Below are positions 50,325 through 63,590 of a stretch of DNA of 64,000 nt, one piece after another. The first letter of the stretch is position 1. Every line of letters begins with the position of its first letter. A program made the translations under genes and the position numbers. Source of the stretch: Ceratotherium simum simum (Eukaryota > Chordata > Mammalia > Perissodactyla > Rhinocerotidae); assembly GCF_000283155.1 (NCBI RefSeq), contig NW_004454171.1, forward strand, positions 9,620,283 to 9,684,282, written 5' to 3'. The notes under the pieces were generated by a model, which had not been told where the DNA came from, did no database searches, and saw only the letters and a program-made list of their open reading frames with translations.

Positions 50325-50480
50325 ATCCAACCGACATTTATTGAGACCCTGCTATGTGTAAGGCATTGTCCTAGATGTTGAGGGGTTACTGTAGGTGAAA
50401 TAAGATCCAGACTCTGCATTCAATGAGTTTCAATCTAATGGGAGATATAAACACAAACATTTAAAACAACACAAGGCACT
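50325..50480 (-). repeat. L2 3' end, reversed
   Basis: cgacatttattgagaccctg, aggcattgtcctagatgttg and caatctaatgggagatataa are reversed L2. Confidence 0.7.
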
Positions 50481-50869
50481 TGGCAGGTGCCAAAACTGAA
50501 GCAAAAATTAAATGTTATGGAAATAGCAAGGAGGAAATAATTCCAATCTGCTGAACTGGGAATGGTTCTTAGTAGACTTAGCATTTAATCTTGGTCTTTA
50601 GGGAGTGGGATTCCGTAATCTGGGGAGGAGTATTTGTATGTGGGGGTGGTGACTGGTGAGTGGTAAATCTGAAAGAACAGCACGTGTAAACTGACAATTG
50701 CAGGACAGTGATGATCTTCTACGGCCAGAAGGTAGAGTGCTAGAGTGTATGAGGTTGGAGGCTGAGGAAACTAGGTCAGTAGAGGGCATGATTATCAAGA
50801 AATAGAGCTGTCTTAAATGCATTCAAATTCCAAATATCCAAAAAGCAAGCATGATCTTCCACAACAAAG

Positions 50870-51850
50870 CCTGGAACTCCTCCACTGTTTCTTAACTCAT
50901 TGACTGACACCACTATCCAATTCGTTGCACACACCAGAAATCTCCATCTCCCTCACCTCCTATATCTTCTCCAGCACCAAATTATGTTGTTTTCATCTCT
51001 TTAAAATGTCTTAAATCTCCACTTCTCTCCATCTCCACTGAGGAGATGATGGTGCCATTGACTGAGATGGAGTTGACTAAGGTTAGGAACAGTGAAAAAG
51101 ACAGGAGAAAAAAAAAATCAGATTTCATGGAAGCTACAGAACGTTTCTAAGAACAGTTTAGAAAGTTTGCCTTGGACTTCTGACTTGATACACGGGTGAA
51201 AAAGGGCATTTCTTACAACTGAACAATATTCTACTCTCCTTCTAACTTCTAAGCAGAAAAGAGTATTTAATAAAACTTATGTCTATTTCTGAGGTAAAAC
51301 TTTCACTGCTACGACCCTGATCTTTATGTGTCCATTATTTCTTACTTAGATTATCGCAAATAGAATGATCTTTTTAAAACATAAATCAGATATGTCACTC
51401 TAGTCAGTACCCTCCAACGGCCTCATGTCATTGAGAGAAAGTCCCCAGATAATCCGACCCCACCCCTGACCCGCTGTTACCTCCTAACACTGTCCCATGC
51501 TCACTCTTGGCAGTGCCTCTAACACCTGGCACACTGCCCCGACTTGACTCTCCCCTCTGCCTGGAGAGCCACAAGGCTAATGAACCTCCCTCCTCTCTAA
51601 GGTCTGAGCTGATCACTCTTTTTAACGCTGCAATTCCACCACTGCCCCTGCCTCAACCCCGGCCTCCCAATCCAACTTACCTTGCTCTATTTTTTCTTTA
51701 GCAAGCATTACCATCTAATACACTCCTACAGTGTTTACTAATTTATCATATTTATTGTCTATCATATTATTGCCTATTATATGATAATACAATATTATCA
51801 TATTATTCCCATTGGTATGTAAAAGCTCCATGAGAACAGGGTTTTTTTTT
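50870..51850 (+). repeat. L2 remnants, mainly sense
   Basis: tggaactcctccactgtttc at the left and, after an apparent break near 51040-51290, sense L2 ORF2/3'UTR text (accctccaacggcctcatgt, cccctctgcctggagagcca). Ends near taaaagctccatgagaacag. Confidence 0.6.
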
Positions 51851-51929
51851 AAATTAAATCTGTTGACTGATATATCCCATACTCCTAGACCAGATTCTCA
51901 TAAACGGTAGCTGCTCAAAATATATTTCT

Positions 51930-52172
51930 TTTTTTTTTTGTGAGGAGGACTAGCCCTGAACTAACATCTGATGCCAATCCTCCCCTCTTTTCTTGAGGAA
52001 GATTGGCCCTGGGCTAACATCCATGCCCATCCTCCTCTACTTTATATGGGACGCCGCCACAGCGTGGCTTAGCAAGTGGTGCGTCGGTGCACACCCGGGA
52101 TCCGAACCTGCGAATCCCAGGCCACCAAAGCGGAGCTCGCGTACTTAACCACTGCGCCACTGGGCTGGCCCC
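51930..52172 (-). repeat. ERE SINE
   Basis: Reversed ERE ending ccactgggctggcccc. Target-site duplication tcaaaatatatttctt, 16 bp and exact, on both sides (51916-51931 and 52173-52188; the poly-T edge overlaps it slightly). Confidence 0.95.
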
Positions 52173-52188
52173 TCAAAATATATTTCTT

Positions 52189-53084
52189 GAGTAAACAAAT
52201 GAATATTTTGCTTTTACTAAATGTTCATCTACTGTGGAACCAAGGAAATTTTATTACCTTTTCACTCTGGTTATAAACAATTGAAATGCTCAAAGAAAGA
52301 GTATATACAGGTTTCAAGATAATTTTACACTTCTAACATTTTCTTTTTGCGTTCATTTTATAGAATTGGTTTCCATTCTTGTTACTTTATTCAATATTTA
52401 ATTTCCTTAAGACTTGGAGAAAGTAAAGTCAGAATCCTTCTGTAAGATTTTTGTCCTCTTGTAAAAAGTATAGCTTGTTAACCAGATTACATTTTTCATT
52501 TACTCTGTAACACTGGAGAGACATAGTTTCAGACTATAAATATTTTCTTTCTGTGTTGCCAAAGGTCATGAATACCCTTAGGGGTGGTTATTATAGCTTC
52601 ACTTGTATTTCAGTTGTACACACTGAAAAAAGAAACGACTATTGCTCTTTGATGTTAAATTTTTATCCTTACTATTCAGTTGTACTATTGTAATACAACA
52701 GCTTTATTTGCTTTTACTTTGGTTAAATATCCTCTTGTAAATATCAAGCTCTATCTTCCAGGGCGATTCAGGACCACTGGGTAGTAGAGTCATCCTTGGT
52801 TAAACAAAAATCTCATCAACGGTTTTGTTTTAGCTTCCTTATCCATCTTTAAATTCCAGTAACAAAGTCACAATTGGCCGTACCAATGGAAGTGCAGGCT
52901 CTCACTGCTGTGCCCCGGAAGACGCGTTTTTACTATCTGCAGTTTGATCCCTTTGGCCAAGGGTGTAGTTCTGAAATGATGGTGGGGAAGGAAGCACACA
53001 CTAGCCTGGCAGCCAGATCAGCAGACTACTTCTGGCAACGACTAGAGTCACAGATGTCACAGTCACCCAAGCTCCACTACACTT
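52189..53084. other. Intron, no recognised element
   Basis: Unassigned. A 76-codon frame at 52874-53104 runs into the ERE and has no recognisable motif. Confidence 0.4.
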
Positions 53085-53337
53085 GTTTTTTTTTTTTTTT
53101 GTAGGGAAGATCAGCTCTGAGCTAACATCCAATGCCAATCCTCCTCTTTTTTGCCGAGGAAGACTGGCCCTGGGCTAACATCCGTGCCCATCTCCCTCCA
53201 CTTTATATGGGACGCCACCACAGCATGGCTTGACAAGCGGTGCGTCGGTGTGCGCCCGGGATCCAGGCCTGCGAACCCCGGGCTGCCAAAGCAGAGCGCG
53301 CACACTTAACCAACCGCTGCACCACCAGGTGGGCCCC
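53085..53337 (-). repeat. ERE SINE
   Basis: Reversed ERE (agctctgagctaacatccaa, tatgggacgccaccacagca) ending in caggtgggcccc. Target-site duplication tccactacactt on both sides. Confidence 0.94.
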
Positions 53338-53773
53338 TTCCACTACACTTTTCATTGCCCTTTTCATTCACAGAGCCCTTCCTCTCTCACACATAATTCC
53401 TTAAAGATGCTCTTTAATCTGGACTGTACAGATAAACACATGTCCATAGAACTTGTAGCGATGCTGGAAGGAAGGATGAGGTTGGAAAAGTGAAATATGG
53501 AAGCAGATGGAAATCTGTACCCGTGTTAGCATCTTTCTTCATTTATTCTAACTCTCTGCACTAGTCGTCTCCCCACTATTTTCGCTGTGTGGGCATGAAG
53601 CATCTGAAATAAATGAACACCAAGGGATTTTGTATAAAATTTGCATGTTCCTAGACAATTCTCTGAACCATTATAATTTCATTATTGCCACATTTAAAAT
53701 CACTTCTTGATTTCTCTTTTCTCTAATGCTTTCTGCCCTTTCATCACCATGACCAAGATTCCCTACTCTAGGG

Positions 53774-53996
53774 CAGGGATTGGCAAAATTCTCTGTAAAG
53801 GGCCAGATAAATACGTGTTTTCAGCTTTGCAGGCCATAGGACCTGTGTCACAACTACTCAGCCTTGTTATGGTGTGAAAGCAACCATAGACAATACATAA
53901 ACCAACAGGCGTGACTGTGTTCTAACAAAACTTCATTTACAGAAAACAGGCAGCAGATCAGATTTGGCCTGTAAGCCATAGTTTGCTGACCCTCTG
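53774..53996. mobile_element. hAT-Charlie nonautonomous DNA transposon
   Basis: A 223-bp element with visible inverted ends: cagggattggcaaa at the left and tttgctgaccctctg at the right. The body has tgtaaagggccagataaata and ggcctgtaagccatagtttg. The 8-bp target duplication is no longer clear. Confidence 0.8.
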
Positions 53997-55490
53997 ATAG
54001 GCAAGAGATCTGGGGAAAAGGGAAGGGTCTGGAGGAGAGGGATGGCAGAGACTATGAATGATTGGTGGTTCACAAAGTTGAGAGTCCTTTCTAAAAAATA
54101 AGTGTAGTAAAGATTAATGTATGCTTTACGACTGGGAGTGTGAAATTATTTTAAAAATAAAACCATGAAATGCTTAGTATTACATTAAAACCTCACAAGC
54201 TAGTTGCAGAATAGGTTAGATATTTCATTTAATACAATTGATATGTTGGTGGAAGAGGTATGAGAATCAACTTTTTAACAACTGAGTCTTTTCCCCAATC
54301 ATTTATACTTTTATTTCAGAAGAACGTTAAACTTCCTCTCACGTCTAATTTTCACTGGCTTCTAATGTTATAGGCCTCTCTGATCACTATCATTGATGTT
54401 TTTATAAAGTGATAGAGAATATTAAATGATGTTTAAGAGCCTAGTTAAATTTTCCATTAATGCTCTAGTTATCTCCTTGCATATAAATAGAATATCTCTA
54501 GAAATATACACAAGAAACTGGATACATTGGCTGTCATTGGGGAAGGACATAGAGGAGAAGGAGACTCTTTTTCACCGACTACTCTTTTGCACTATTTCAA
54601 TATGCATGGATTACCTATTCAAGAAACAGAATAAAAGAAAAAATATGTTATGTTTCGGCATAGACTTCAATTTATAACTAAGAAGTAGCCTGCTTCAAGA
54701 AGAGTATATGATCTTTTGTTTATGATTTGGACAATATGCAAAATCTCACCTATTAAAAGGAGTAATTTTATTAAGGTTATTAGCAAACTTTAAGCAACAT
54801 ATACCATCTGATAATCCCTTTCAGGTAGTTCTAGGCAGGTTGAAAGTATGCCTGTGTGCTCTTAAAAAGGAATCAGGTATCTGGAGGATGAAGAAAAATG
54901 TTCCCACTGGGAAATCTTGTCTGTTTCTGCTGTGAATGTGACTTCTCTGTGCTGTCTATTATTTTAGATAGAGTGACCTGTTTTCAGATGTTGAAACAAA
55001 ACTGACATATGTGTTTGCAAGAATATCTGATGGCTCTTCTCCATCTGCCAAGAGTTCCTAACATCTTTCCTCTCCTCACTTTTAGCTTGGAGAGAAGTAA
55101 GAGAACAGAGAAGACACAGTTTCTGTAAGTAGAGTTTTGCTGCAAAGATGGAGAGGCACAGTTCCTTCAATAGGTAGAGCTGTGTAACCAGTGCTGCTGG
55201 AAGCATCTGTAGGACAAACACCATTACAGAAAGTTAAGAACAAACGTGGCTGGGGAGTTTTGTGGAGTGATGATGGCATAAAGGGTCACTGGAGAGTGAT
55301 TATCTTTATTACATTCCTTTTTTTCCAAATATAAAAATAATTGAAAAATGCCAAAAGACATAAAAAAAAATCACCTAAAACTCCATCACCAAGAGATCAC
55401 GAGATAACATTTTGATGTTTCCTTGTATCCTTTCTTCTATGCAAATATATTTTAAACAAGTCTACAGAATTTCTTCTTTGTGTCATCTTA
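53997..55490. other. Intron, no recognised element
   Basis: Unassigned. I tested a minus-strand exon candidate at 54733-54802 and rejected it. Minus-strand frames at 54964-55279 lack a recognisable domain. Confidence 0.4.
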
Positions 55491-56300
55491 TTCTCTCAGC
55501 CTCCTTCCCGGTTATGATGGGTAAACTGTCCCTGCTCTGAGCAAAGGCCAACTCTTCTGCTTGTACACTTGCTTTCTCCGGGACTCACTGCTGGACCGAT
55601 GCCCTCCATCTGCATCCTCAGCCCATCCCTCTACCAGCATACAAATGTGCTCTAGTATCTCCCATCTTGAAAAATCTCGCCTACCATCCTCCATCCCTTC
55701 CAGCTACTGCCCCATTTCTCCTCCTTTTACAGCTGAGCTTCTTGAAAGAATAGTTCACATTCCCTATCTCTGCTTCCTCACCTCACCTCTCTCCCAGCTG
55801 GGGCTTCCCTCCACCCACTCTGCTGACATGGCTCTTGTCAAGGTCACTGAAGAACCTTGTGTGTCCAAATTGAGAGTTACTCTACTTTTCTTGATTTTCA
55901 GCACTATCTGGCAGTTGACGATTCTCTCCTTGAAACACTTGGTTCATGTGGCTTGCAACAGACCATATCCCCCTGCTCCTCCTCCCCAGAGAGCCACCCT
56001 TCCTCAATCTCCTGTTCTGGCCCCTTTCCCTCTGCTAGGTTCCTAAATTTTAGTGTCTCCCAGAGCCTCTGCCCTAGGCCTCCTTCACTTCTCTTTCTAC
56101 ACACTCATGTTCAGTGACCTCATCCAGTGCCATGGCATTAAATACTACATGCAAATGATTCAAAAACCATCTCCAACATGCCTTCTCCCCTGCAGTCCAG
56201 ACTCCTATATCCAACTGCCTACTTGACAACTCTGCTTTCATGGTTAATTGGCATATCAAATTTAACATGCCCCAAACAGGATTCTCACCACCCTTCACCC
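55490..56300 (+). repeat. L2 element, sense, CT-rich ORF2 remnant
   Basis: gcttcttgaaagaatagttc, ggctcttgtcaaggtcactg and catctccaacatgccttctc are sense L2 text, related to the copy at 42890. The 161-codon frame at 55561-56046 is inside it and is not a gene. Confidence 0.7.
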
Positions 56301-58040
56301 TATTTGAATAAATACAGGGGAATTTCACTATCATCCATGGATAAGGATGGAAATTTTAGGTGGGGCTGCCCAGGCAATATTTTAAATATATGTATACATA
56401 TATATATTTTGGAGGGGAACTTATGGTACAGTTAAATCTACATAAGAATCAACCATGAAATAATGGTATCCTATTTCAGTTTCTATTCATGAGACTGGAA
56501 TTGCCATAGTTAGGTATTTATTTCTCTTTTTTTTTGATAAAACACTGAGCATTTTGACTCCAGATTTTTCACTTAAAAAAAAAACCCAGCTGTATTTATA
56601 TAAATGTATAAAAATCTGACTTCAAAGTGAATCATAATCTTCCCAAACTAAAAATTCTGTTAAATACAGCACTTTTTATTTTGCAGAAATTACAAAACTA
56701 AATGGGGAAGCAAAGAAGATTAGGGCAGCTGAACAGCCAGAGATAAACCTTTACGTGCCTGGCAATAAGGAACGAGGGGCATGTCATTTTGAATTCTACT
56801 CAAAGATGGAAATATTCTGCTCTAAACCTGACTACTATCCTTACAAAATATTCTTCTCCTCTTCCCCTGAAAAAAGATGGTTAAAAGTTTTAGCTAATTT
56901 AAAGCACACAATTTTCTAGTAAGTTACTCTCAACAGACTTATTACTAAGGCTTTTGATGTGATGGCAAAAATGTATTTAGAGGACTAAAAATGTGAAGGC
57001 ACTCAGGGAAAACTGTTGCTCTGCCTTCCACTCAACCCATGCATCTCGATTTGCTGCAAAAAAAAATCAGTATCATCCACACTCAGTGTCTTGCCTCCTA
57101 CGAGGCACTGCAGAACTCAATGGTAAATGTAATTCTGTGCAAATGTGTCTTTTCTTATGGCAACAATACCAAAAATGGATGCACTCAAATTCTAGACCAT
57201 TGCTAATTTGAAAGAAAAGAAACAGAGAGGCAATATTGCTGTATTTCTTGCAACCTTTATAATGTAGGTCAAAGCTCTTGATAATCCCTTAGGTTTTTTT
57301 TTTTTCCTCTCTAGAATAAAAATTTTTTACAAGACTATGCCTTTAAGAGAAAGGCCAAAAGATGAATACCCAGAATTTTTCAGGAAATTCTGTTCTTTTT
57401 AGAAAAATGTGTTAGATTTTGCTCTATTTAAGTATATATAGTTGTTGGATCCATAGCATTTTATCCCATGAAATCAAATGTGATCATTTTCAGGAGTCTC
57501 TTTAAATAAAATAACCACACAATTACAAGAAAAAGTACAAATATTTTAAAAACAAGTAAGGATTTGAGTCAGTTTAATATAGCTAAAAATGAGTAATGCC
57601 ATCATCAAAATAATTAATGATTTCTAGAACATCATTGGAAACATTAACATTACAGGAATTTGGGAATCTGATATAAGCTTTTAGAAGTTTTAAAGTGATC
57701 CTAATATCTGACAAAACTTAAATTTCCCCATAAGTAATTAGCATATTTTAATACTAAATACTAATGAAAAACAATTTTCCATAGAATAATGCTGAGGATC
57801 CCAAGGAAATGACTAATAAATTAGTCTGCATGAACTTCAGGGACATATCATGGATTTCATCCTTGTATAGATTTGCTGAAAGCATTTTTATGTGAATGCA
57901 ATTTTACGTGAAATGTCTTAGGAGAACAAAAATTTTCAGGCTAAATTAGGACCCAGATAACGTTAAAACAATGAACCTGGGACAGCTTTTTACTCTATCC
58001 AATTCTCTACTTGTGCTAAAATCACGTGCACACAGCTAAT
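56301..58040. other. Intron, no recognised element
   Basis: AT-rich, unassigned. A short (TA)n patch is at about 56385-56410. Confidence 0.4.
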
Positions 58041-59230
58041 ATCACAGATGGTAATCTATTTTGGGTTGTAAAACAAATGTATTCAGAATTTTCCCAGGCT
58101 CCTGATCCACAGTCCACACAGCACAACTCCAGGGGGCACCATTAATGTTGTGTCTCTGTGCTCCGGGGTGAGGGCGTTCATGTGGAATATAAAATGAATG
58201 GTGCCTTCTGGAGTTGTACAACACGGACCATCTCATACCACTTATGGGTACAATAGGGGTCATAACACTAGCAATCAGACTTTGCTGGCTTATTGCCATC
58301 ACGTGCTAATGTAGGACTCCTGTTGCCTTAGAAAGTCCCCGTAAGTTTGTCTCACAAGCGCTCCTGGACAAGTCTGCTTCAGCTAGACACCACTGTGACT
58401 CAGCTCTCGGCTTAGTTGGGTATTGGTCTCCTTCTTACTCTGCCAGGCAGATGGTGGCTGGCAGCCTGTTGGTCACTCTGGGAGCTCTTGCTGCTCCTCA
58501 GCATATGGAGTCCCTGATGGCCAGGCCGGGCATTGCTCAGCAGGCAAAGCAGTGTCTCCAGTTGCTCTGCCAGGTGTTTTATCCTCTGCTGATGATCCTC
58601 TGGGTGGATCCTCAGCCCACCAGCATGGCCACTGCCCTTCTGCTGCTCCATTCACCGAGGAGTCCTTTGGGAAGTAGAAACAACGGATCTTTTCCCCTTG
58701 CGTTGCATGCTGAGACTGGGCAAGTATTGTCGCTTGTACCCCATTTATGGGTTGAGTGAAGCAGCTCTTTTAGTACTCACATATAACCTCACCCTTCCTT
58801 AGGACACAGTTATGTACCCAGTTGGTTGGGTTGGGCTTGGAATGGTTTTAATTAACAGCCAATACTTGTATTCAGAGTTCTGACTGGCTCCAACTACTGG
58901 GGCTTTGTTACTGGGTCAAACTTATGTTTTTTCCTTTAGTATCAGTCATCTCCCAGATGACTACATGACTCTCAGCAAAAAGACTCCGGCTGGGCCAACT
59001 CACTACCCACTAGACACACCTGGCTCCCAGAGGTAGGCATAGCTTCAGTTCTTTTCCCAGGAGGACCGTCAGTGCCCTCCATCTATGTGAACAGACTCAC
59101 CTCACTGGTTGCCCAGACATGTCTAAATCTCTCTTGGACTCAAGGTGGGACACTTGTTACATAAGCCACCTGAGTGTTTTAAGCCACATCAATACTATGA
59201 ATACTGGTAACTTCAGTAAGAGTCATATCT
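58041..59230. other. Unexplained GC-richer island
   Basis: Distinct from its AT-rich surroundings, with overlapping frames of 60-102 codons on both strands at 58412-58759. I recognise neither protein nor repeat. It could be a diverged retroelement or a processed-gene relic; neither is shown. Confidence 0.3.
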
Positions 59231-59234
59231 TCCT

Positions 59235-59765
59235 ATTCTGGTTATTCACTGCTGGGTAACAAATTATCCCAAAACATTGCAGCTTAAAACAACCGTTTTA
59301 TTATAGTTGACTATTTTCTGTCAGGAATTCAGACAGGACTCACAGGTAGGCAATTCTTCTGCTCCATGTGGTGTCAACTAAGGTCACTCAGTGGGATTCA
59401 GCTGGTGGATAGGCTGGTCTGGAGGGGCCAAGATAGCTTTACTCATAAAGTTGGCACTTTGTGGGGATGGCTGGGAGGCTGGGCTCCACTAGGACTGTTG
59501 ATCAGAGTACCTATCTGTGGTCTCTCCAGCATGGTGGTTTCATGGTTAGTTACACTTCTTTCATGGCATTTCAGGGCTCTCAGAGAGAGTATTCCAAGAG
59601 ACATGAAGTGGACACTGCCAGTTTTTTAAGGTCTGGGCTCAAAAACATCATAGCATTGCTTCTGCTGTCTTTTATTAACCGAGGAAGTCGCAGAAAATGC
59701 CCAGGCTCAAGGGTAGGCAACATAGACCCCAACTCTTGATGAGAGAAGTGTCAAAAAATTGTGAC
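59235..59765 (-). repeat. MLT1-like (MaLR) LTR, reversed
   Basis: Starts with ctgctgggtaacaaattatc then gcagcttaaaacaaccgttt, the reversed MLT1 start pattern, and carries ttttctgtcaggaattcaga. Partial match, no internal viral sequence. Confidence 0.5.
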
Positions 59766-60599
59766 CATCTGTAATCTACCACATCCTGCCCTATTTTATC
59801 AAGAAGGTGGTGACAGTTACTTCAAGTTAAAGATCACAGAGCAGAGTAACTGTTCTCTTCCCTTAAAACTCACTAAACAGCAAAAAAAGAATGGAAGTAA
59901 AGAAAAATCTCTATTTTATGAAAAACAGAAATGGCCAATCTACAATCTATAAAGCATAACTGTCAAATACTATAAAATCTGTGTTCAAATGAGAGAGGAA
60001 GCTAAGAACCAACACATAATTCCTTAGACCTCAACTGGTAACTGAAGAGACTTTTCTAAAAGGAAGCGCACAACCCTGAGAGGTTGATTCAATGAGACTT
60101 TGCTTGTAGGCCATGGGGGAAGTGGGAAAGGGTCCTGACGAGACCCAGTTCACATGCAGGGAAGCAAGGGCTGGGGAGCTGAAGACGACCATGGGACAGT
60201 GACCTATCATCGACTCGTCCAGCAGAGGGGTGGCCAGTGGCCAGGGGACGCGGGGTGAAGGGAGGAGGAGAGGCAGCAGCAGTTGCTATGCTAGGGACGT
60301 CATGACAGAGAAAGACTGGTATTACGGGTTTGTGCTGTGAGCCACAGAGAATACAACATGAATGGTGCTACCTGGGCGTGGACCATCCAGTGGCCCTGTA
60401 CACTGACTTCTCAAAGATTCAACGCTGAGGGGAGATGAGCCAAGGCAAAGAAAACACAGATTTGGTGAGAGGATGTTCAAGAGAATCAACCTAATCCAAA
60501 CTAAAGATTTCTTTTATCATCCTTCCACCATTCCCACATTTTTTTTCCTAGAACACACCTGTTCCCAGTCCCACTTGAGAAGAGAATCATCACCATACA

Positions 60600-61870
60600 T
60601 ACTTTCAACAAAAAAAGAAAAAGAAGAAGGAGGAGGAGTTAAGGATTATAAACAAAAGGCAGATGAAGAACATATATCACAGGAAAGAATCATGGAAAAA
60701 GTTCTCCATCCCTCAAAGACATTTCTTACACGATGTCTCATTAAAAGAGGAAAATCTTCAAGAGAAAGTATAAAGCTTTAATGAAGAGATAAGACAACAG
60801 AAACAGATAAAAACCAAGCCGGTTTAATTCAGAAAAGAAATGAAGGAAAATCATTACAGAAAAGCAACAAGGTGCAGAGTAAACGTGACTGAATTCATAG
60901 ATGGGGTAAGGAGCATGGTTTAAGCACACAAAATGACAGAGAAAAGAACAGATTCAACTGGCTCTCATGAGCCAGTGTGAGCAGGCGCCAGCATATCACA
61001 GAATACAAGCAAAACTGATGTGGAAGGATCGGCACGAAGACACAGCTTGGCGAAATTACTGAAAACCTTATGGACGTCCTGCAGAGAAAGCCAGTCATGA
61101 ACAGAGGGAGGAATCTCATTGCCCTGGTTCTCCCAACAACAATGCACACTACCAAAGAGACAGTGGAGCAATGTAACATTGTGAGGAAAAGAAACGCCAA
61201 CCTAAGTATATGTTACCTAACTAAACTGAGCTTCAAGCTCCAGCAGGCAAGAATTCAAGGTTTGAGGCTTTCTGGAAATAACTATGAGATGACACAATTT
61301 AGCTACCCAAGAGAATAATTAAAGAATGCAGAAAAGGAGAGGGTCTAGTACAAAAAGACTTGTGGTGAGCACTGAACCAACTTAAATGCAGAGAAAAGAT
61401 TATACAACCCTAGAAATTAAGGCCATAGACAGACTACCAATGTTAAACCTTGACAATGTAAACGAATAGTGTAGCAATTCCAGGAGGCGGAGAAAAAGGA
61501 GCTGGTAAGTGTAACTGTGCTATAAAGTATATGAAGCATAGCTGTGCTACCTTCACCCCACAGAGCAAGGAGATAGCAGATATTGTCTAGAATTGAATCA
61601 AAATGAAGCTAATCTTTTAAACTGTAGCAAAAGCCAAAAACACTTGGGGTGAAGACAGAGAAACATTTATCTGAACTTCAACAACTTCTTCATTTTCACT
61701 TTAGTTTCTTTTTCTTTTATTAGATTTGAGTAAAATCTTCACTTCAAATAGCATTATACAGTTTTGAAAAAAGTAACCATTGAGGGAAATTGGGTAGAGG
61801 ATATATAAGGTCTCTGTGTACTATTTCTTACAAATGTATGTGAATTTATAACTATATCAATATAAATTTC
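60600..61870 (+). repeat. HAL1/L1-like relic, sense
   Basis: A-rich ORF1-like text (gtaatgcac-type context at 61130-61200: caatgcacactaccaaagag) and later ttaaaccttgacaatgtaaa with an A-rich end near aatttcaataaaaaatagta. Assignment to HAL1 is from memory and tentative. Confidence 0.45.
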
Positions 61871-62900
61871 AATAAAAAATAGTACTTATAAAAAATTCCA
61901 TATTTGTAAAAAAAAACTTGCTATCTGTCTTGCTATACACACACAAACACACAGAAATAAATCCAGAATTGTGTTCATCAAATGTTTATGCCATTTTTTT
62001 TTCCTTGATTAGCTGTGATTTTCTAAAACTTCTTTATAGTTTTATGTATGGACTGGATTTTTAAATAATAAATAAGGATCACCTTTACAAATAAACTAAT
62101 ATTCATTATTCCTTCAAAAGAATAAAGAAGCAGAGATGATCAAGGCATGTTTCAAAGCTCAGTGTGCTACTTATTTATCAGAGAGAAGTGAAAGCCTGAA
62201 GCTGGCAAAGACAAAGTTAAAGTGGGAACATGTGAATAATTGTGTTAGCTCGATTGGTAATACCAGAGTGATAAGGAGAGTCTGAGTCCCATAACAGGGG
62301 GCTTCAAACAGAAAGTACGATATTTTCTTGCAAGAGCCAGCATGGCTGTCTGAGTTGCGGAACCGTGCGTGTTGGTTATAAGAGGTCTGGGGATAACGGC
62401 ACGACCAAATCCATCAATCCAGAACTTCCACCAGCAAAACACCTTTAAAACACAGGATTCACCCCCAGCGTGTCAGCTGGATTATCCTGCTGAATGAGTA
62501 ACTAACTTTCTAGACGCAACACAGAGATGAAAGTGTGAGATCTGCCAGTCCTGGTCCTGCACTAGCTCTCTGCGCCTCCACAGCGTTCTCCTGAAAGAAG
62601 GCCCGTGCTCCACATCACGCGAATTCAGAGAGATGGTTTTAGGAACAAACGAGATGTTAACGTAAATTTTATCATTGTTTTCTAAGTTCTCTTTTTGCTT
62701 CTGCCACTAACCCAGAAGGAGAACTATAAAAGAGAGGAACTATTAAAAAAAAAGTTTTGTCTAGAAAAAACATTTTAAAACTCTTCTCTCAAGAAAAATC
62801 TTTCATGTTAATTGCTTATTTAATTATTTTCAGTTAAGTAATAGCTAAATGTGCTATTAACTGTGTCTATTGAATATATAAATTCAGGATCTAAACCCAC
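61871..62900. other. Intron, no recognised element
   Basis: Unassigned. Somewhat GC-richer at 62260-62640, without coding evidence. Confidence 0.4.
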
Positions 62901-62904
62901 GTTC

Positions 62905-63000
62905 TTCAACTCAATATATATTTATTGAGCACTTACCACAGGCAAAGTACTGGACTCAGCACTGGAGATATAAAGACGATTAAGATTCACAAAACACAGA
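62905..63000 (-). repeat. L2 3' end, reversed
   Basis: ttcaactcaatatatattta then ttgagcacttaccacaggca is the reversed L2 end. Confidence 0.6.
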
Positions 63001-63019
63001 CGTATATAACTATGCATAG

Positions 63020-63250
63020 AGTGATGGTGATAGCTAACACTGTTCTAGGTACTGTGCACCATGCTTTTTCGATGTTATTTCATTTATCCTCACAACTTTC
63101 TGGGGTAGGTATCATTAGTGCTCCCATTTCATAAACAAGGTTTAACTGGGTCTAAGAGAGGTTCAGTAACTTACCCAGAGTCACAAAACTAGTACATAGA
63201 AGGACGAGAACACGGAACGATACAAATACACGGACTTGATTCCAGGTCTG
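63020..63250 (-). repeat. MIR, reversed
   Basis: tcatttatcctcacaacttt, agaggttcagtaacttaccc and gattccaggtctgtctgact match the reversed MIR in order. Confidence 0.8.
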
Positions 63251-63289
63251 TCTGACTTTTCAATATGAACAAAGTGCTGTATGACCACA

Positions 63290-63590
63290 GAGGAAAGAAA
63301 ATGTAAACACAGACTTGGGACTTTTGGGAAAGGCTTCTCAAAGGTGCTGACATTCGGAGACTGGTTTTGAAGTATGTTTTCAAGGAGAGAATGAAGAGGG
63401 GAAATGTCAAGGAGGGAACAGTGCATAAGCTGAAATGGAGAGGAAGGAAAATGCATGGAGGCTCAGCACACAGCAGGTGGCCTGGGGGCTATCGCGAGGG
63501 TGCAGGAGGAGAGACGGACAAGTCGGTCATCATGGGCCTGCTTACTGTCATCAGGGACACACGCTTGGAGCCACTGAGGACTTGCCATTT
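63290..63590 (-). repeat. Probable L2 3'UTR, reversed
   Basis: gtgctgacattcggagactg and aggagggaacagtgcataag resemble the reversed L2 3'UTR. Diverged. Confidence 0.45.

Noticed and set aside
54733..54802. Minus-strand open segment with AG and GT borders
   Set aside because: The frame is open and phase fits, but the acceptor lacks a pyrimidine tract and the peptide (FANNLNKITPFN) does not resemble the expected linker.
55561..56046. 161-codon plus-strand open frame, the longest in the window
   Set aside because: Lies wholly in a sense L2 relic; the CT-rich composition suppresses stops.
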